DNA of 64,000 nucleotides from Corynebacterium kutscheri (GTDB taxonomy: Bacteria; Actinomycetota; Actinomycetes; Mycobacteriales; Mycobacteriaceae), in NCBI RefSeq assembly GCF_000980835.1, contig NZ_CP011312.1:1364001-1428000 (forward strand), given 5' to 3'. The first letter of the stretch is position 1, and the number at the start of each line of letters is the position of its first letter. The position numbers were made by a program, and so were the translations under genes. The notes below the pieces were generated by a model that worked only from the letters and a program-made list of their open reading frames with translations, searched no databases and was not told where the DNA came from. Positions 9,459 to 19,658 of the stretch are shown here, piece after piece.

Positions 9459-10490
9459 ATGAATAACGATTACCTCATCAATCCAGATGTAATTACCTGG
9501 GAACAAGACATCCTGGGGGAAGATTTTTTTAACCACACTATTAATCTTGGTATCGACCCCGATGGGGAAACAGATATTGTTGCAACACTTATTCGCTATC
9601 AACCCCAGCAACCAGCAAAAAATCAGGTAGCAATACTTTATCTACATGGTATGACAGACTATTTCTTCCATCGCCATATAGCCGAGCATCTTTACCACTA
9701 TGGCATTGATACTTTTGCCGTCGATACGCGAAAATGTGGTCGCTCGCTACGTGCCGGACAAAGCGCACACTATGCCACTGATATGGAACTTTATTTCTCC
9801 GAACTCACCACCAGTCTGGAGATCATTCTTGCTGATCACCACAGCGTTATTCCGCTTGCGCACTCCACGGGTGGTCTTATTGCTAGCCTATGGCTTGACC
9901 ATCTACGGCGCACACGTCCTGATTTACATGCGCATATCGCAGCATGCGTATTAAATAGTCCTTGGTTAGATATGATGGCTCCTCCGGCAGTAACCAAGAC
10001 ATTGTCCCAGATTACTCGAATTTCTCATGCTCATCGTCCCCATGTTGTGTTCCCAGGTGGCAAACTATCTACCTACGGCGAATCCATCCATATCAGTGAA
10101 AAAGGCGAATGGGATTTTGATCTATCACTTAAACCAATTACCGGACATGTAAAATATTTGGGTTGGTTGCACGCAGTTTTATTAGGTCAACGCCGCATTC
10201 ATGCAGATCAGATCAAAACCGGTGTTCCCACTCTGGTTTTGTGTTCAACTGCTTCGCAACTGAATAAAGCTTTTAATCCTGCTTCGCAACGTAGTGATAC
10301 TGTTTTAGATGTTCGTCAGATTCGTATGTGGGCACCATTTTTGGCGCGAGAAGTTACCACGGTTCAACTCGAAAACGCGCTTCACGATGTTTTTCTCTCT
10401 CAGAGTGCGGTACGCGAAAAAGCACTCAACGTGACCACCACATTTATCCAACACATACTGGCAACGAAAAACTCAGTCGAAAAAAATTAA
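9459..10490 (+). CDS. Alpha/beta hydrolase (serine hydrolase, Rv2854-like)
   Basis: A 343-aa cytoplasmic alpha/beta-hydrolase fold protein. The nucleophile elbow is LAHSTGGLIASLW (H-S-T-G-G), the oxyanion/strand-3 region is ILYLHGMTDYFF, and a late LENALHDVFLSQ supplies the likely catalytic His. A GTG at 9384 would add 25 residues, but the ATG at 9459 has an AGGA 8 nt upstream and starts a more hydrophilic N-terminus, so I prefer it. In M. tuberculosis Rv2854, an alpha/beta hydrolase, sits directly before mtr (Rv2855), as here. Substrate unknown. Confidence 0.85.
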   Translation: MNNDYLINPDVITWEQDILGEDFFNHTINLGIDPDGETDIVATLIRYQPQQPAKNQVAILYLHGMTDYFFHRHIAEHLYHYGIDTFAVDTRKCGRSLRAGQSAHYATDMELYFSELTTSLEIILADHHSVIPLAHSTGGLIASLWLDHLRRTRPDLHAHIAACVLNSPWLDMMAPPAVTKTLSQITRISHAHRPHVVFPGGKLSTYGESIHISEKGEWDFDLSLKPITGHVKYLGWLHAVLLGQRRIHADQIKTGVPTLVLCSTASQLNKAFNPASQRSDTVLDVRQIRMWAPFLAREVTTVQLENALHDVFLSQSAVREKALNVTTTFIQHILATKNSVEKN

Positions 10491-10568
10491 CTTTTAGCGG
10501 GAACATCGTAGCGCCTTTTATGGTTGCATAATAGGCACATTGCTATTGTTAAAAGTTCTCGTTATTCC

Positions 10569-10588
10569 TTTTTAGCTCGCGCTAAAAA
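10569..10588. repeat. Short perfect hairpin in the mtr leader
   Basis: TTTTTAGC-TCGC-GCTAAAAA forms an 8-bp perfect stem with a tetraloop 32 bp before the mtr GTG. The T run precedes rather than follows the plus-strand stem, so it is not a classical terminator for the upstream gene; an operator or leader structure is possible. Confidence 0.35.
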
Positions 10589-10619
10589 ATAAAACATAAG
10601 AAGGAAAGGTATCACCCAA

Positions 10620-12008
10620 GTGCCTACTGCCATCGATAAACACTACGACCTCATTATTATCGGCGCTGGTTCTGGCAATTCTATCGCCGGCGAGGAGTTC
10701 GCAGACAAATCTATTGCAATTATCGAAAAAGGACGCTTCGGTGGCACCTGCCTTAACGTCGGTTGCATTCCAACAAAGATGTTTGTTTATGCCTCCGAAG
10801 TTGCCCAGATCATACGTGATAGCGCACGGTTTGGCATTAACTCGCATATCGACTCAATTGATTGGCCCAGCATCCGCACCCGAGTATTTGCTGATCGCAT
10901 TGACCCGATCGCCCAAAGTGGTGAAGACTATCGCCGTGGCGATCAGACACCTAATATCAATGTCTACGACGGACACGCTCACTTTGTAGGTGAAAAAACT
11001 ATTGCCACTAAAAATGGCGCTACCGATGTCATAATTAGCGGTGAGCAAATTGTAATTGCTACCGGTGCTCGTCCCAATATCCCAGAACAAATCGAAAAAT
11101 CTGGAGTGCGCTACTACACAAATGAAAACATTATGCGCATAGCGGATCTACCTCAATCAATGATTATCCTTGGCGGTGGTTTTATCGCTATGGAATTTGC
11201 GCACGTTTTTCATAGCCTTGGTGTCAAGGTGCACATTGTTAACCGCTCTGCTAGCTTGCTGCGCCATTTAGATAAAGATATTTCTACGGCCTTTACTGAT
11301 TTAACTTCCCAAGCGATGGATGCCCATCTAGGTAGAAAATTAGAAACCATCGAGGAAAAAGAAAACCGTATCTTTATTACGCTTGACGACGGCACCCATC
11401 TTGATGCGGATCTATTATTGGTAGCAACTGGCCGCACTCCTAATGGCGACCAGCTTGACCTAGATCAAGCTGGTGTCGAGATGACAGGTAACCGCATCAA
11501 AGTTGATAAATATGGCCGTACTACTGCCGAAGGTGTCTGGGCACTCGGCGATGTTAGCTCACCATATCAACTCAAGCATGTAGCAAATGCGGAAATGCGA
11601 GCTATTAAGCACAATCTGCTCCATGCAGATGATTTGCGCGAGCTGCCGCATAAATTTGTTCCGGCCGGTATTTTCACCCACCCAGAAATTGCTACCGTAG
11701 GCCTCACCGAAGAAGAAGCACGTACGGCGGGGATCAATATCACTGTAAAAATCCAAAAATATGGCGATGTTGCTTATGGCTGGGCGATGGAAGATAGCAC
11801 AGGCTTTGTCAAGCTTATTGCTAATAAAGACACTGGCCGGCTTATTGGTGCCCACTTCTTCGGCCCACAAGCTACTACCCTTATCCATCAATTGATTACC
11901 GTCATGGCCTTCGATCTAGATGTTCGTGAAGTAGCCCGCGATCAATATTGGATTCACCCAGCTTTAGCCGAACTTACCGAGAATGCCCTTTTAGGACTCG
12001 AATTCTAA
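10620..12008 (+). CDS. mtr: Mycothione reductase
   Basis: FAD/NADPH disulfide reductase that regenerates mycothiol, the main low-molecular-weight thiol of actinobacteria, from mycothione. The 462-aa protein has the FAD motif YDLIIIGAGSGN, the redox-active disulfide GGTCLNVGCIPTKMF (Cys-x4-Cys), the NADPH motif IILGGGFIAMEFAHVF, the second FAD segment GVWALGDVS, and the C-terminal catalytic His in YWIHPALAELTENAL. The start is GTG; GAAGGAAAGG lies about 10 nt before it. Glutathione-type reductases share the fold, but the dense match to Mtr-type motifs and position after the Rv2854-like gene support mycothione. Confidence 0.93.
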   Translation: MPTAIDKHYDLIIIGAGSGNSIAGEEFADKSIAIIEKGRFGGTCLNVGCIPTKMFVYASEVAQIIRDSARFGINSHIDSIDWPSIRTRVFADRIDPIAQSGEDYRRGDQTPNINVYDGHAHFVGEKTIATKNGATDVIISGEQIVIATGARPNIPEQIEKSGVRYYTNENIMRIADLPQSMIILGGGFIAMEFAHVFHSLGVKVHIVNRSASLLRHLDKDISTAFTDLTSQAMDAHLGRKLETIEEKENRIFITLDDGTHLDADLLLVATGRTPNGDQLDLDQAGVEMTGNRIKVDKYGRTTAEGVWALGDVSSPYQLKHVANAEMRAIKHNLLHADDLRELPHKFVPAGIFTHPEIATVGLTEEEARTAGINITVKIQKYGDVAYGWAMEDSTGFVKLIANKDTGRLIGAHFFGPQATTLIHQLITVMAFDLDVREVARDQYWIHPALAELTENALLGLEF

Positions 12009-12027
12009 ACTTCTTCAACTCATGTGA

Positions 12028-12053
12028 CCCCAGCACCTGCTGGGGTGTTTTCT
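12028..12053 (+). terminator. Terminator of mtr
   Basis: Perfect 8-bp GC-rich stem CCCCAGCA-CC-TGCTGGGG (12028-12045) followed by TGTTTTCTT, 20 bp after the mtr stop. Confidence 0.8.
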
Positions 12054-12195
12054 TATGCCCATGACCAGCAACTTTATTGTTTCAAAAGACCTAGAAGCTG
12101 TTATTTGTGTTACGCGTGTTGCAATCGAGACCAGAATCGCTTCCCCTTTAGAATGGACTCTCGTTACATCTTGCACCCCATTGGAAAGCAACTTT

Positions 12196-13035
12196 ATGCC
12201 AGCACCATCACCTTATTATCCTTTCCTAGCCCCCTCGCTAAGTATTGGAACTGCTAGCCTGCTGCTGCTTGCTGTGCTTAGCCCCACCATGATGCATCAC
12301 AATACAGCCTACGCCATCTCAGTTGCTGCACTTATGTCAGCCAGTGCGGCAGGAACTCTTTTATGTACCCTTCGCCGTGGCGAAAAACGTATTTTCCGTA
12401 TCTGCTCTGCGATAGCCGCCACAATTATTCTCAGTGTGGGGATCATCGTAGGATTAGGTCAACTTAGTTCTACCAGTGCCGTAGCTAGTATTGCCTTAAA
12501 CTCAGTGAGCATTGCTATGCCTATTGCAGTAGCTATCGCCTTTCTCAGTGGCTTTGCGCAATTGTCCTGGCACACTTCCATTATCACGGTGTTTATTAGC
12601 CTCGGTCCGTTTATGATCGCAGCGTTGGTTATCCGCCAAGCAAGCAACACTAATAATCTTTTGATTATCTTGTTATCGCTAGCAACTCTACTGAGTTGTG
12701 TTTTAGCTCTACGAGCTTTTCGACGGCTAAGCCAGCGCCGATTAGCTCGTTTATTCGCCTATTGTGCCCTCCTACTTAAAACAATAGTCATTGTACTTTT
12801 TCTCAGCATTAGTTTCGCACCACTGTATCTTTGGCCAGATTTTTTAAAACTAGAAATCATCAATTGGCTTCTTCTTAGCTCAATTATGTCTTCAGTGCTA
12901 GCAAGCATCACTGCCTATGATGCATTACCAACGGCTAATGCTGACCTGAACGTGGAAAACTACCTACCGCATTCAGCCAAGCAGGAATATCAATCGCCTG
13001 CTCCAATGCATCAGCAAGTAAATCAAGCTGCCTAA
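12196..13035 (+). CDS. Hypothetical multi-pass membrane protein
   Basis: I do not recognise this 279-aa protein. It has about eight hydrophobic segments: around [114 protein letters not shown] and [15 protein letters not shown]. The C-terminal tail (about 45 residues) is polar and Gln-rich. The frame is open from 12055, but that extension is hydrophilic and lies against the mtr terminator; the ATG at 12196 has GGAAAG 8 nt upstream. The last 101 bp overlap the 3' end of cobQ on the other strand. A permease-like role is possible, nothing more can be said. Confidence 0.65.
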   Translation: MPAPSPYYPFLAPSLSIGTASLLLLAVLSPTMMHHNTAYAISVAALMSASAAGTLLCTLRRGEKRIFRICSAIAATIILSVGIIVGLGQLSSTSAVASIALNSVSIAMPIAVAIAFLSGFAQLSWHTSIITVFISLGPFMIAALVIRQASNTNNLLIILLSLATLLSCVLALRAFRRLSQRRLARLFAYCALLLKTIVIVLFLSISFAPLYLWPDFLKLEIINWLLLSSIMSSVLASITAYDALPTANADLNVENYLPHSAKQEYQSPAPMHQQVNQAA

Positions 13036-14398
13036 GACGCTCAGCGGTAAAACTAGTATCTGGGGCAAGAACAAATCCTGGTTTATCTATATAGGACATA
13101 ATTTCTTGAAAAAATGCACGCCGAGCATGATCATTTTCTAAATGCCCATGCCGATGAGTGCCAAATAATGCCCCACGACGAGTGCCTTCGTCGATAAGCC
13201 AATGTTGTTCATTATCACGTACGACTTGACCATGATGAACCTCATAGGCACCATCGGGATATCTCAGTAGAGTCTTAACCGGATCAAAAGCAATATCAAT
13301 ATCGAAAATACCCAAACCTACAACCGGTGTGGACAAACCAGATTCCACTGGATCAGTAATACTTTGTGCCATCATCTGATACCCACCACAAATACCTAAG
13401 AGAGGGCGATTCTTTTGCGCGCGTTCAATAAGTACCCGATCAATACCTTTTTCACGTAACCAAGCAAGATCGCTTACAGTTGCCTTTGATCCTGGTAGAA
13501 CAACTAGATCTGCCTCAGCAATAAAATCTGGATCAACGCTCCAAGTAACTTCAACACCTGGTTCACAAGCTAATGCTTCTACATCAGTTGCATTTGATAC
13601 TCGTGGCAATCGAATCGCTGCCACTCTTATACGTTGATTACCTAACGCCTGGGTACTTGGACCAATTGAACTGCCAATCTGTGATTGCAAGGAATCTTCC
13701 GCATCAATCCATAAACCATCGACAAAGGGTAAAACACCAATAGTTGGCACAGCAGTAAGTTTTTCTAGTTCAACAAGACCGGGCTGCAAAATACTTGCAT
13801 CACCACGAAATTTATTAACAATAAATCCCTGGAAACGTTTCCGATCTGATGGACTAAGAATCTGATGGGTACCAAAAAAATGTGCTAGTACCCCACCACG
13901 ATCAATATCACCGACTAAATACACTGGCAGATCTGCCGCCTCAGCAAGACCCATATTAGCGACATCCGTAGCACGCAGATTGATCTCGGCTGGCGAACCT
14001 GCACCTTCACAAATAACTATCTCAAACTCAGATTCCAAACGAGCAAGACTATCGGCTGCTACCTCACGCAAATATTCGCGATGTTCAATATAATTACGTG
14101 CGCTTACGGTTCCAGTAGCCTTTCCATTGACAACCAACTGTGATTGCCGATCTGAACCAGGTTTGAGCAAAATCGGGTTAAACTCTGTACGAGGTTCAAG
14201 CCCACAAGCGAATGCTTGTAATGCCTGCGCTCTACCAATCTCACCGCCATCGGGAGTGACCGCAGAATTATTCGACATATTTTGAGCTTTAAAAGGCGCT
14301 ACTTTTATCCCACGTCGATACAATGCTCGACATAACCCTGCCACAACTACTGATTTCCCAGCATCTGAGGTGCACCCGGCGATAAGAACTGCAACCAT
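12935..14398 (-). CDS. cobQ: Cobyric acid synthase
   Basis: Glutamine-dependent amidation of four side chains (b, d, e, g) of adenosylcobyrinic a,c-diamide. The 487-aa protein has the N-terminal P-loop-like [23 protein letters not shown], the [14 protein letters not shown] block, [16 protein letters not shown] and [18 protein letters not shown]. The glutaminase domain has the nucleophile in [12 protein letters not shown] and a late HRHGHLEN. Length is normal; the last ~20 residues look variable and are encoded opposite the end of the membrane protein gene. The start ATG lies 2 bp after the map stop, so cobQ is probably cotranscribed with map. Confidence 0.95.
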   Translation of the reverse strand: MVAVLIAGCTSDAGKSVVVAGLCRALYRRGIKVAPFKAQNMSNNSAVTPDGGEIGRAQALQAFACGLEPRTEFNPILLKPGSDRQSQLVVNGKATGTVSARNYIEHREYLREVAADSLARLESEFEIVICEGAGSPAEINLRATDVANMGLAEAADLPVYLVGDIDRGGVLAHFFGTHQILSPSDRKRFQGFIVNKFRGDASILQPGLVELEKLTAVPTIGVLPFVDGLWIDAEDSLQSQIGSSIGPSTQALGNQRIRVAAIRLPRVSNATDVEALACEPGVEVTWSVDPDFIAEADLVVLPGSKATVSDLAWLREKGIDRVLIERAQKNRPLLGICGGYQMMAQSITDPVESGLSTPVVGLGIFDIDIAFDPVKTLLRYPDGAYEVHHGQVVRDNEQHWLIDEGTRRGALFGTHRHGHLENDHARRAFFQEIMSYIDKPGFVLAPDTSFTAERLRQLDLLADALEQAIDIPAWLNAVGSFPRSGQH

Positions 14399-14400
14399 TT

Positions 14401-15294
14401 TTACTCAGTGACCAGCTCTTGATCTGCAAGGGTAAGAATCTCTGGCCCATCCTCAGTAATAACAATGGTGTGCTCAAATTGAGCAGTAAATTTGCGGTCG
14501 TCGTTTTGTACTGTCCAACCGTTATCCCAAATGTGATAATCCAAGGCTCCAAGGTTAATCATTGGCTCAACAGTTAAGGTCATACCAGGTTCCAAAATAT
14601 CGGTGTACAACTCAGAATCATAATGCAAGACAATCAATCCATTGTGGAAAGTAGGACCAACACCGTGTCCGGTAAAATCACGAACCACGTTATAACCAAA
14701 ACGTTTTGCATAAGACTCAATAACTCGACCAATCACATTGATCTCACGTCCTGGCTTGGCTGCTCGAATTCCTCGCATAGTAGCTTCTTTAGTACGTTCG
14801 ACTAATAAACGATGTTCTTCGGAAACATTGCCAGCTAAAAAGGTGGCATTAGTATCGCCGTGTACACCATTTTTGAAAGCTGTGACATCAATATTGACAA
14901 TATCGCCGTCTTCGATCACCTGAGTATCAGGAATACCATGGCAGACGATCTCATTCAGTGATACGCAACAAGACTTGGGAAAACCTAAATAACCAAGCGT
15001 CGATGGGTAGGCACCGTGGTCACACATGTACTCATGTGCAATACGATCAAGCTCATCAGTAGTTACTCCTGGGGCTACTGCAGCACCAGCAACCTGTAAC
15101 GCATTGGCCGCAATCTTCGATGCCTCGCGCATTGCTTCAATGACTTCAGGAGTTTGGATAAAAGGTTCACCGATATTTTCTTGAACGCTGTCTTTCCATA
15201 CATATTCTGGGCGCGCAATATGCGCTGGAACTTCACGAATCGGTGTAGCAGGCTGCGGAGTCAAGGGCTTACGCTTTGTAGTCATACCAAACAT
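14401..15294 (-). CDS. map: Methionine aminopeptidase, type Ic (MapB-like)
   Basis: Removes N-terminal Met from new proteins. The 297-aa protein has the five metal ligands of type I enzymes: two Asp in [20 protein letters not shown], His in [13 protein letters not shown], Glu in MTLTVEPM, and Glu in [17 protein letters not shown]. An N-terminal Pro-rich extension of about 40 residues before the catalytic core ([20 protein letters not shown]) marks the actinobacterial MapB/type Ic form, thought to bind near ribosomes. ATG at 15294 has GGGG 6-7 nt upstream; a second Met is at codon 4. Followed directly by cobQ. Confidence 0.95.
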   Translation of the reverse strand: MFGMTTKRKPLTPQPATPIREVPAHIARPEYVWKDSVQENIGEPFIQTPEVIEAMREASKIAANALQVAGAAVAPGVTTDELDRIAHEYMCDHGAYPSTLGYLGFPKSCCVSLNEIVCHGIPDTQVIEDGDIVNIDVTAFKNGVHGDTNATFLAGNVSEEHRLLVERTKEATMRGIRAAKPGREINVIGRVIESYAKRFGYNVVRDFTGHGVGPTFHNGLIVLHYDSELYTDILEPGMTLTVEPMINLGALDYHIWDNGWTVQNDDRKFTAQFEHTIVITEDGPEILTLADQELVTE

Positions 15295-15335
15295 CGTAAA
15301 CCCCGACCTCTGCTAGGTGGTAGTCTCCCAGTTCT

Positions 15336-17159
15336 TTATAGACCAGCGTACTGATCATAAAGGCTAAAGAAGCGATTAGTTACCGCTACTGCAGACTCAG
15401 AACCGCCACCAAGTACTACCAATGTGGCAAAAGAAAGATCATCTTCTTGACGATAACCGGTAAACCAAGCATGCGATCCACCATTAATTTCTGCCTCACC
15501 TGTTTTTGCATACACCTTATATGCTGAGGTTATCCGCCCAGCTGTGCCACCAGCCTCAGTAACTGAGCCCATAAGAGTTCGCAATTGCTCCACGAGTACT
15601 GGATCAAGTGCAGCAGGTGTATGTGAGGCTTTTGTTTCCCATCCAGAAATCAAGGTTGGAGTGGGTGCTTGACCGGTCGCTGCCGTTGCCGAGACCAAGG
15701 CCATACCAAAAGGAGAGGCAAGATCATAGCCTTGACCATAACCAGCTTCGGTTTTTTCTAAAGCAGTTTCGCCTTCTGGTACCGAGCCAGTAATAGTAGT
15801 AAGACCAGGAATGTCATAGTCCACACCCAAACCGAATTGGGCGGCAACATCTTTTAAAACACCTTTATCTAAATCCGTCGAAATGCTAGCAAAAGTGGTG
15901 TTACACGAGCGTGCAAAAGCGCGCTCTAAAGTAGTATTCCCTAGAGAAAAACCATTGTAGTTAGTCACCGTACGTCCAAAAATGTTCATAGTTCCAGGAC
16001 ATGCTACCGGTGATCCAGATACCAGACCTTGACGCTGGATACCTGCGGCTGCGGTAAGAATCTTGAAAGTCGAACCAGGTGGGTATTGTCCGGTTAAAGC
16101 AACTGCACCATCTTCATCAGCTTTATCAGTTTGAGCAACGGCAAGAATTTCGCCAGTTGACGCGCGCATTACCACCATCATGGTTTTCATATCAGCACGC
16201 AAATCCACAGCCTCTTCTGCCGCTCGCTGAATATTATGATCCAAACTCACAGTTACTGCCGGAGCTACTTCTGGACTGTGATGGATAATATCTTCCATCA
16301 CCACACCGTCAGAAGTTACTGTCGATATTCGCCAACCATTTGCTCCAGCCAAATCTTCTTCAACTAGCTGTGCGACGCGAGAAACAATATCTGGGGCAAA
16401 ATTCGGATCAGTCGCTACCATCGCAGCTTCTTCATTCAGCCGCACCCCTTGGGTATAAGCAAGATCTTGTTCAACAATAACGCCTTGAGCGGCATTAACT
16501 GTAGTAACCGAATATGTTCCGGAAGCCGTTTTTAACTGTTCAGTTAGCTCAGCTGCATCAATAGTGCGTACTGTTTCATCACGCTGATGTGCCGCCTGAA
16601 GTGCATTACTAATAACACGAGCGGTTGCTGCCGCATCAACTATTTGATCAGGTTCTACCAAAATACGATAAATGCTTCCGGGAACTAAAACATCCGCACC
16701 ATCAGAGGAAATAACCCGTGATCGTTCCGCATTAATTGCTCGCAATTCTAAGTGCTGGTATGCAGCTAATTGTGGGTGTAAAGCAGAAGGCAACCAACGA
16801 ATTGACCATTGCCCATTAACCCGATTCAAAGTCATCGAGGTTTCATATTCAAAATCTCGTTCTCGTGGCAATGCCCACTTCATCGTGTATGTTGCAGTCG
16901 CAATAGTATCTTTTACCTCGACAGATTCAAGCTCATAAGATAAAGATTCCGCTTGTAAACCTTCATAAGAGGTGCGCAGAACTTCTTCTACGCTTTCTTT
17001 TTGATCAGTTAATTCCGCGGCAGCGGCAAATTCACTGTGACCTAACGCCGATAAAAACTCCTCCACTACTGGTTTTGCCGAAGCCGGTTTAGGGGTACAA
17101 GCAACTAGTGTTGTGCACGCCATCATTGCTACGAGCACTGCCGAGAAAGAGTTTTTCAT
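15336..17159 (-). CDS. Penicillin-binding lipoprotein (class B PBP, Rv2864c-like)
   Basis: Extracytoplasmic transpeptidase anchored by lipid. The signal peptide ends in a lipobox TTLVAC (Cys 21). An NTF2-like/MecA-type N-terminal domain (about residues 25-140) and a PBP dimerisation-like domain precede the transpeptidase domain. The active-site triad motifs are SxxK in PPGSTFKIL (Ser near 363), SxN in ARSCNTTF, and KTG in YAKTGEAEI. Length 607 aa. It corresponds to Rv2864c in the same place beside ispG and map, and to the lipoprotein PBP2b-type enzyme of corynebacteria. Expected substrate is peptidoglycan donor strands. Confidence 0.93.
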   Translation of the reverse strand: MKNSFSAVLVAMMACTTLVACTPKPASAKPVVEEFLSALGHSEFAAAAELTDQKESVEEVLRTSYEGLQAESLSYELESVEVKDTIATATYTMKWALPRERDFEYETSMTLNRVNGQWSIRWLPSALHPQLAAYQHLELRAINAERSRVISSDGADVLVPGSIYRILVEPDQIVDAAATARVISNALQAAHQRDETVRTIDAAELTEQLKTASGTYSVTTVNAAQGVIVEQDLAYTQGVRLNEEAAMVATDPNFAPDIVSRVAQLVEEDLAGANGWRISTVTSDGVVMEDIIHHSPEVAPAVTVSLDHNIQRAAEEAVDLRADMKTMMVVMRASTGEILAVAQTDKADEDGAVALTGQYPPGSTFKILTAAAGIQRQGLVSGSPVACPGTMNIFGRTVTNYNGFSLGNTTLERAFARSCNTTFASISTDLDKGVLKDVAAQFGLGVDYDIPGLTTITGSVPEGETALEKTEAGYGQGYDLASPFGMALVSATAATGQAPTPTLISGWETKASHTPAALDPVLVEQLRTLMGSVTEAGGTAGRITSAYKVYAKTGEAEINGGSHAWFTGYRQEDDLSFATLVVLGGGSESAVAVTNRFFSLYDQYAGL

Positions 17160-17162
17160 GGC

Positions 17163-17207
17163 TAAAAAATAGCACGCGAACCCCCATCAAGCGGGTATTC
17201 GCGTGCT
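17163..17207 (-). terminator. Terminator of ispG
   Basis: Stem arms AGCACGCGAA (17171-17180) and TTCGCGTGCT (17198-17207), with an inner CCC/GGG pairing; on the minus strand the hairpin is followed by ATTTTTTAG. It separates ispG from the PBP gene. Confidence 0.85.
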
Positions 17208-17223
17208 CAAAAATACAAAGATG

Positions 17224-18387
17224 TTATTGAGTGATGGAAACCTTAGCGGCGGCTCCTTCTTTAATCTCAATACCCATTTCATCGCATAGCCGTACTGCTT
17301 CTTCGATCAATGTTTCCACAATCTGTGACTCTGGCACTGTCTTAATGACTTGGCCTTTAACAAAGATTTGTCCTTTGCCGTTTCCAGAGGCAACGCCTAA
17401 ATCTGCATCGCGTGCTTCACCAGGACCATTGACCACACATCCCATAACTGCTACTCGCAATGGAATATCCATTCCATCAAGCGCTGCGGTGACTTCTTCT
17501 GCCAAGGTGTACACGTCAACTTGCGCACGACCACAAGAAGGGCAAGAAACAATCTCTAGCCCGCGTTCACGCAAGTTAAGCGACTGTAAAATTTGATCGC
17601 CTACTTTAATTTCTTCTACCGGATCTGCCGATAGTGAAACACGAATTGTGTCACCGATTCCCTGAGCCAACAAAGCACCAAATGCTACTGAAGATTTAAT
17701 AGTCCCTTGGAAAGCAGGCCCAGCTTCAGTAACACCCAAGTGCAAAGGATAATCGCTTTGGGCAGCAAGTTGACGATATGCTTCCACCATAATGACTGGG
17801 TCATTATGTTTCACTGAGATCGCAATATCCCCATAGCCATGATCTTCAAATAAACCCGCCTCCCACAGCGCAGATTCCACTAGCGCCTCAGGAGTGGCCT
17901 TACCGTATTTTTCTAATAACCGCTTATCTAAAGATCCAGCATTCACACCAATACGAATGGGAATACCAGCATCGCCAGCAGCCTTGGCAACCTCTTTCAC
18001 ACGACCATCAAATTCTTTAATATTGCCAGGATTCACGCGCACAGCCGCACAACCTGCATCAATCGCTGCAAAAATATACTTGGGCTGGAAATGAATATCA
18101 GCGATCACAGGAATAGGCGATTTTTTTGCAATAATCGGCAATGCTTCCGCATCAACAGTTTTCGGGCAGGCCACCCGAACAATATCGCAACCAGTAGCGG
18201 TCAGTTGTGCAATTTGTTGCAGAGTTGCATTAACGTCGTGAGTCTTTGTAGTAGTCATTGACTGCACAGACACCGGATAATCAGAACCGACACCAACATT
18301 GCCAACCATTAGTTGGCGTGTCTTGCGCCGGGGGGCAAGCACTGGTGGTGGGGCTTCTGGAAGGCCAAGGCCTATAGCATTAGACAC
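17224..18387 (-). CDS. ispG: 4-hydroxy-3-methylbut-2-en-1-yl diphosphate synthase (flavodoxin-type)
   Basis: [4Fe-4S] enzyme of the MEP isoprenoid pathway that converts MEcPP to HMBPP. The 387-aa protein has the TIM-barrel part with [14 protein letters not shown] and [19 protein letters not shown], and the iron-sulfur part with Cys-x2-Cys in [13 protein letters not shown] and the third Cys in [20 protein letters not shown] at 18387 has AAGGAG 9-10 nt upstream. Together with dxr and rip1 it forms a minus-strand cluster, as in M. tuberculosis (gcpE-Rip1-dxr). Confidence 0.97.
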   Translation of the reverse strand: MSNAIGLGLPEAPPPVLAPRRKTRQLMVGNVGVGSDYPVSVQSMTTTKTHDVNATLQQIAQLTATGCDIVRVACPKTVDAEALPIIAKKSPIPVIADIHFQPKYIFAAIDAGCAAVRVNPGNIKEFDGRVKEVAKAAGDAGIPIRIGVNAGSLDKRLLEKYGKATPEALVESALWEAGLFEDHGYGDIAISVKHNDPVIMVEAYRQLAAQSDYPLHLGVTEAGPAFQGTIKSSVAFGALLAQGIGDTIRVSLSADPVEEIKVGDQILQSLNLRERGLEIVSCPSCGRAQVDVYTLAEEVTAALDGMDIPLRVAVMGCVVNGPGEARDADLGVASGNGKGQIFVKGQVIKTVPESQIVETLIEEAVRLCDEMGIEIKEGAAAKVSITQ

Positions 18388-18461
18388 GGGTGAGATGCTC
18401 CTTGAAGACTTCGATAAAAAGTCACTCTCGTTGAACTTAGAATGCCGATTAATTCTACCAC

Positions 18462-19658
18462 TTAACCAAACAGACGAACCGGGTTGACAACATCGGCAAT
18501 AATCACCAGCACACCGACGCTGACTAATAATCCAGCAACTCCGATAGTCAACGGCATAAGTTTGCGATAATCGGCAGGTTCACCAGCCGGCAACCCACGT
18601 AACCGGCGAATAAAATCACGGATTTTTTCATATATAACAACAGCTATATGGCCACCATCTAACGGTGGCAATGGCACCAAGTTAAACATTGCAAGAAAAA
18701 GATTAAGGCTAGCTAGCAGCATAAAAAACGATGACCACATATTGTGTTCAACTAGTTCGCCACCAACTCTCGAGGCGCCGACCACACTCATTGGGCTTTC
18801 TACATCACGTTCAGCCCCAAAGACAGCAGCAAGAACGCCGGGCAGTTTAGCAGGAAAAGCTTTTAATCCATCCCACGTAGCGGATACAACAGTGCCCGTA
18901 AATTGCAGACTAGCTTCGATAGCCTGTGCTGGCGAATACTTCTGATAATAATTCGGTGTTTCACCGACTAAACCAACAGCACCAACGGTAACTACGTTTC
19001 CCCGGCTGTCGATACCTTCCACGTGCCCAACTACGACCGGGATACTGAACTGTTCCTGCCCACGTTCAACAATAAACTCTATTGTTTTCCCTGGTCTCGC
19101 TAATACGTATTCTCGTACGTCAACAAAACTTTCTACCGATTGACCATCAAGTTGAACAATACGGTCACCAGATTGTATGCCTGCTTCCCCAGCAGGACCA
19201 GTACCACTGCACGTTTGCCCAGCAGTACTACTAATACAACGAAGTTCACCAACAACTGGAGTTGTATCCACGTTAGGATTTGGTAGGCCACTGCTTATCG
19301 CCAAGAAATAAAAGATGACCACGGCAACAACAACATTGACAATGATGCCACCAAGCAAGACAATAATGCGCTGCCACCACGGCTTAGTTCGCATAGCATG
19401 AGGCTCTTCTTCACTGGTTACCTCATCTTGGTTAGTCATCCCGGCAATGTCACAAAAACCACCTACTGGAATTGCTTTTAAGCCATAGACCGTATGTCCT
19501 TTACGCATCGACCACACAATAGGACCAAAACCAACAAAAAATCGACGTACACGCATCCCAAACATGCGCGCGGTAGTGTAATGACCGGCTTCGTGCAAGG
19601 CAATAGTTGCTGCTATTCCTAATGCAAAAAGAAAAACACCTAACAAATACGCTGCCAC
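18462..19658 (-). CDS. rip1: Site-2 intramembrane metalloprotease (Rip1/RseP family)
   Basis: Zinc protease that cuts within membrane anchors such as anti-sigma factors. The 398-aa protein has the HExxH site inside the first membrane segment (LHEAGH, His22, Glu23, His26), a central PDZ domain with [15 protein letters not shown], and the second metal site [12 protein letters not shown] near the C-terminus. At least four membrane segments are visible. GTG at 19658 directly follows the dxr stop (TAA-GTG) with GGGAG in the dxr end as ribosome-binding site, so it is translationally coupled to dxr. Rip1 (Rv2869c) has the same place in M. tuberculosis. Confidence 0.94.
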   Translation of the reverse strand: MAAYLLGVFLFALGIAATIALHEAGHYTTARMFGMRVRRFFVGFGPIVWSMRKGHTVYGLKAIPVGGFCDIAGMTNQDEVTSEEEPHAMRTKPWWQRIIVLLGGIIVNVVVAVVIFYFLAISSGLPNPNVDTTPVVGELRCISSTAGQTCSGTGPAGEAGIQSGDRIVQLDGQSVESFVDVREYVLARPGKTIEFIVERGQEQFSIPVVVGHVEGIDSRGNVVTVGAVGLVGETPNYYQKYSPAQAIEASLQFTGTVVSATWDGLKAFPAKLPGVLAAVFGAERDVESPMSVVGASRVGGELVEHNMWSSFFMLLASLNLFLAMFNLVPLPPLDGGHIAVVIYEKIRDFIRRLRGLPAGEPADYRKLMPLTIGVAGLLVSVGVLVIIADVVNPVRLFG

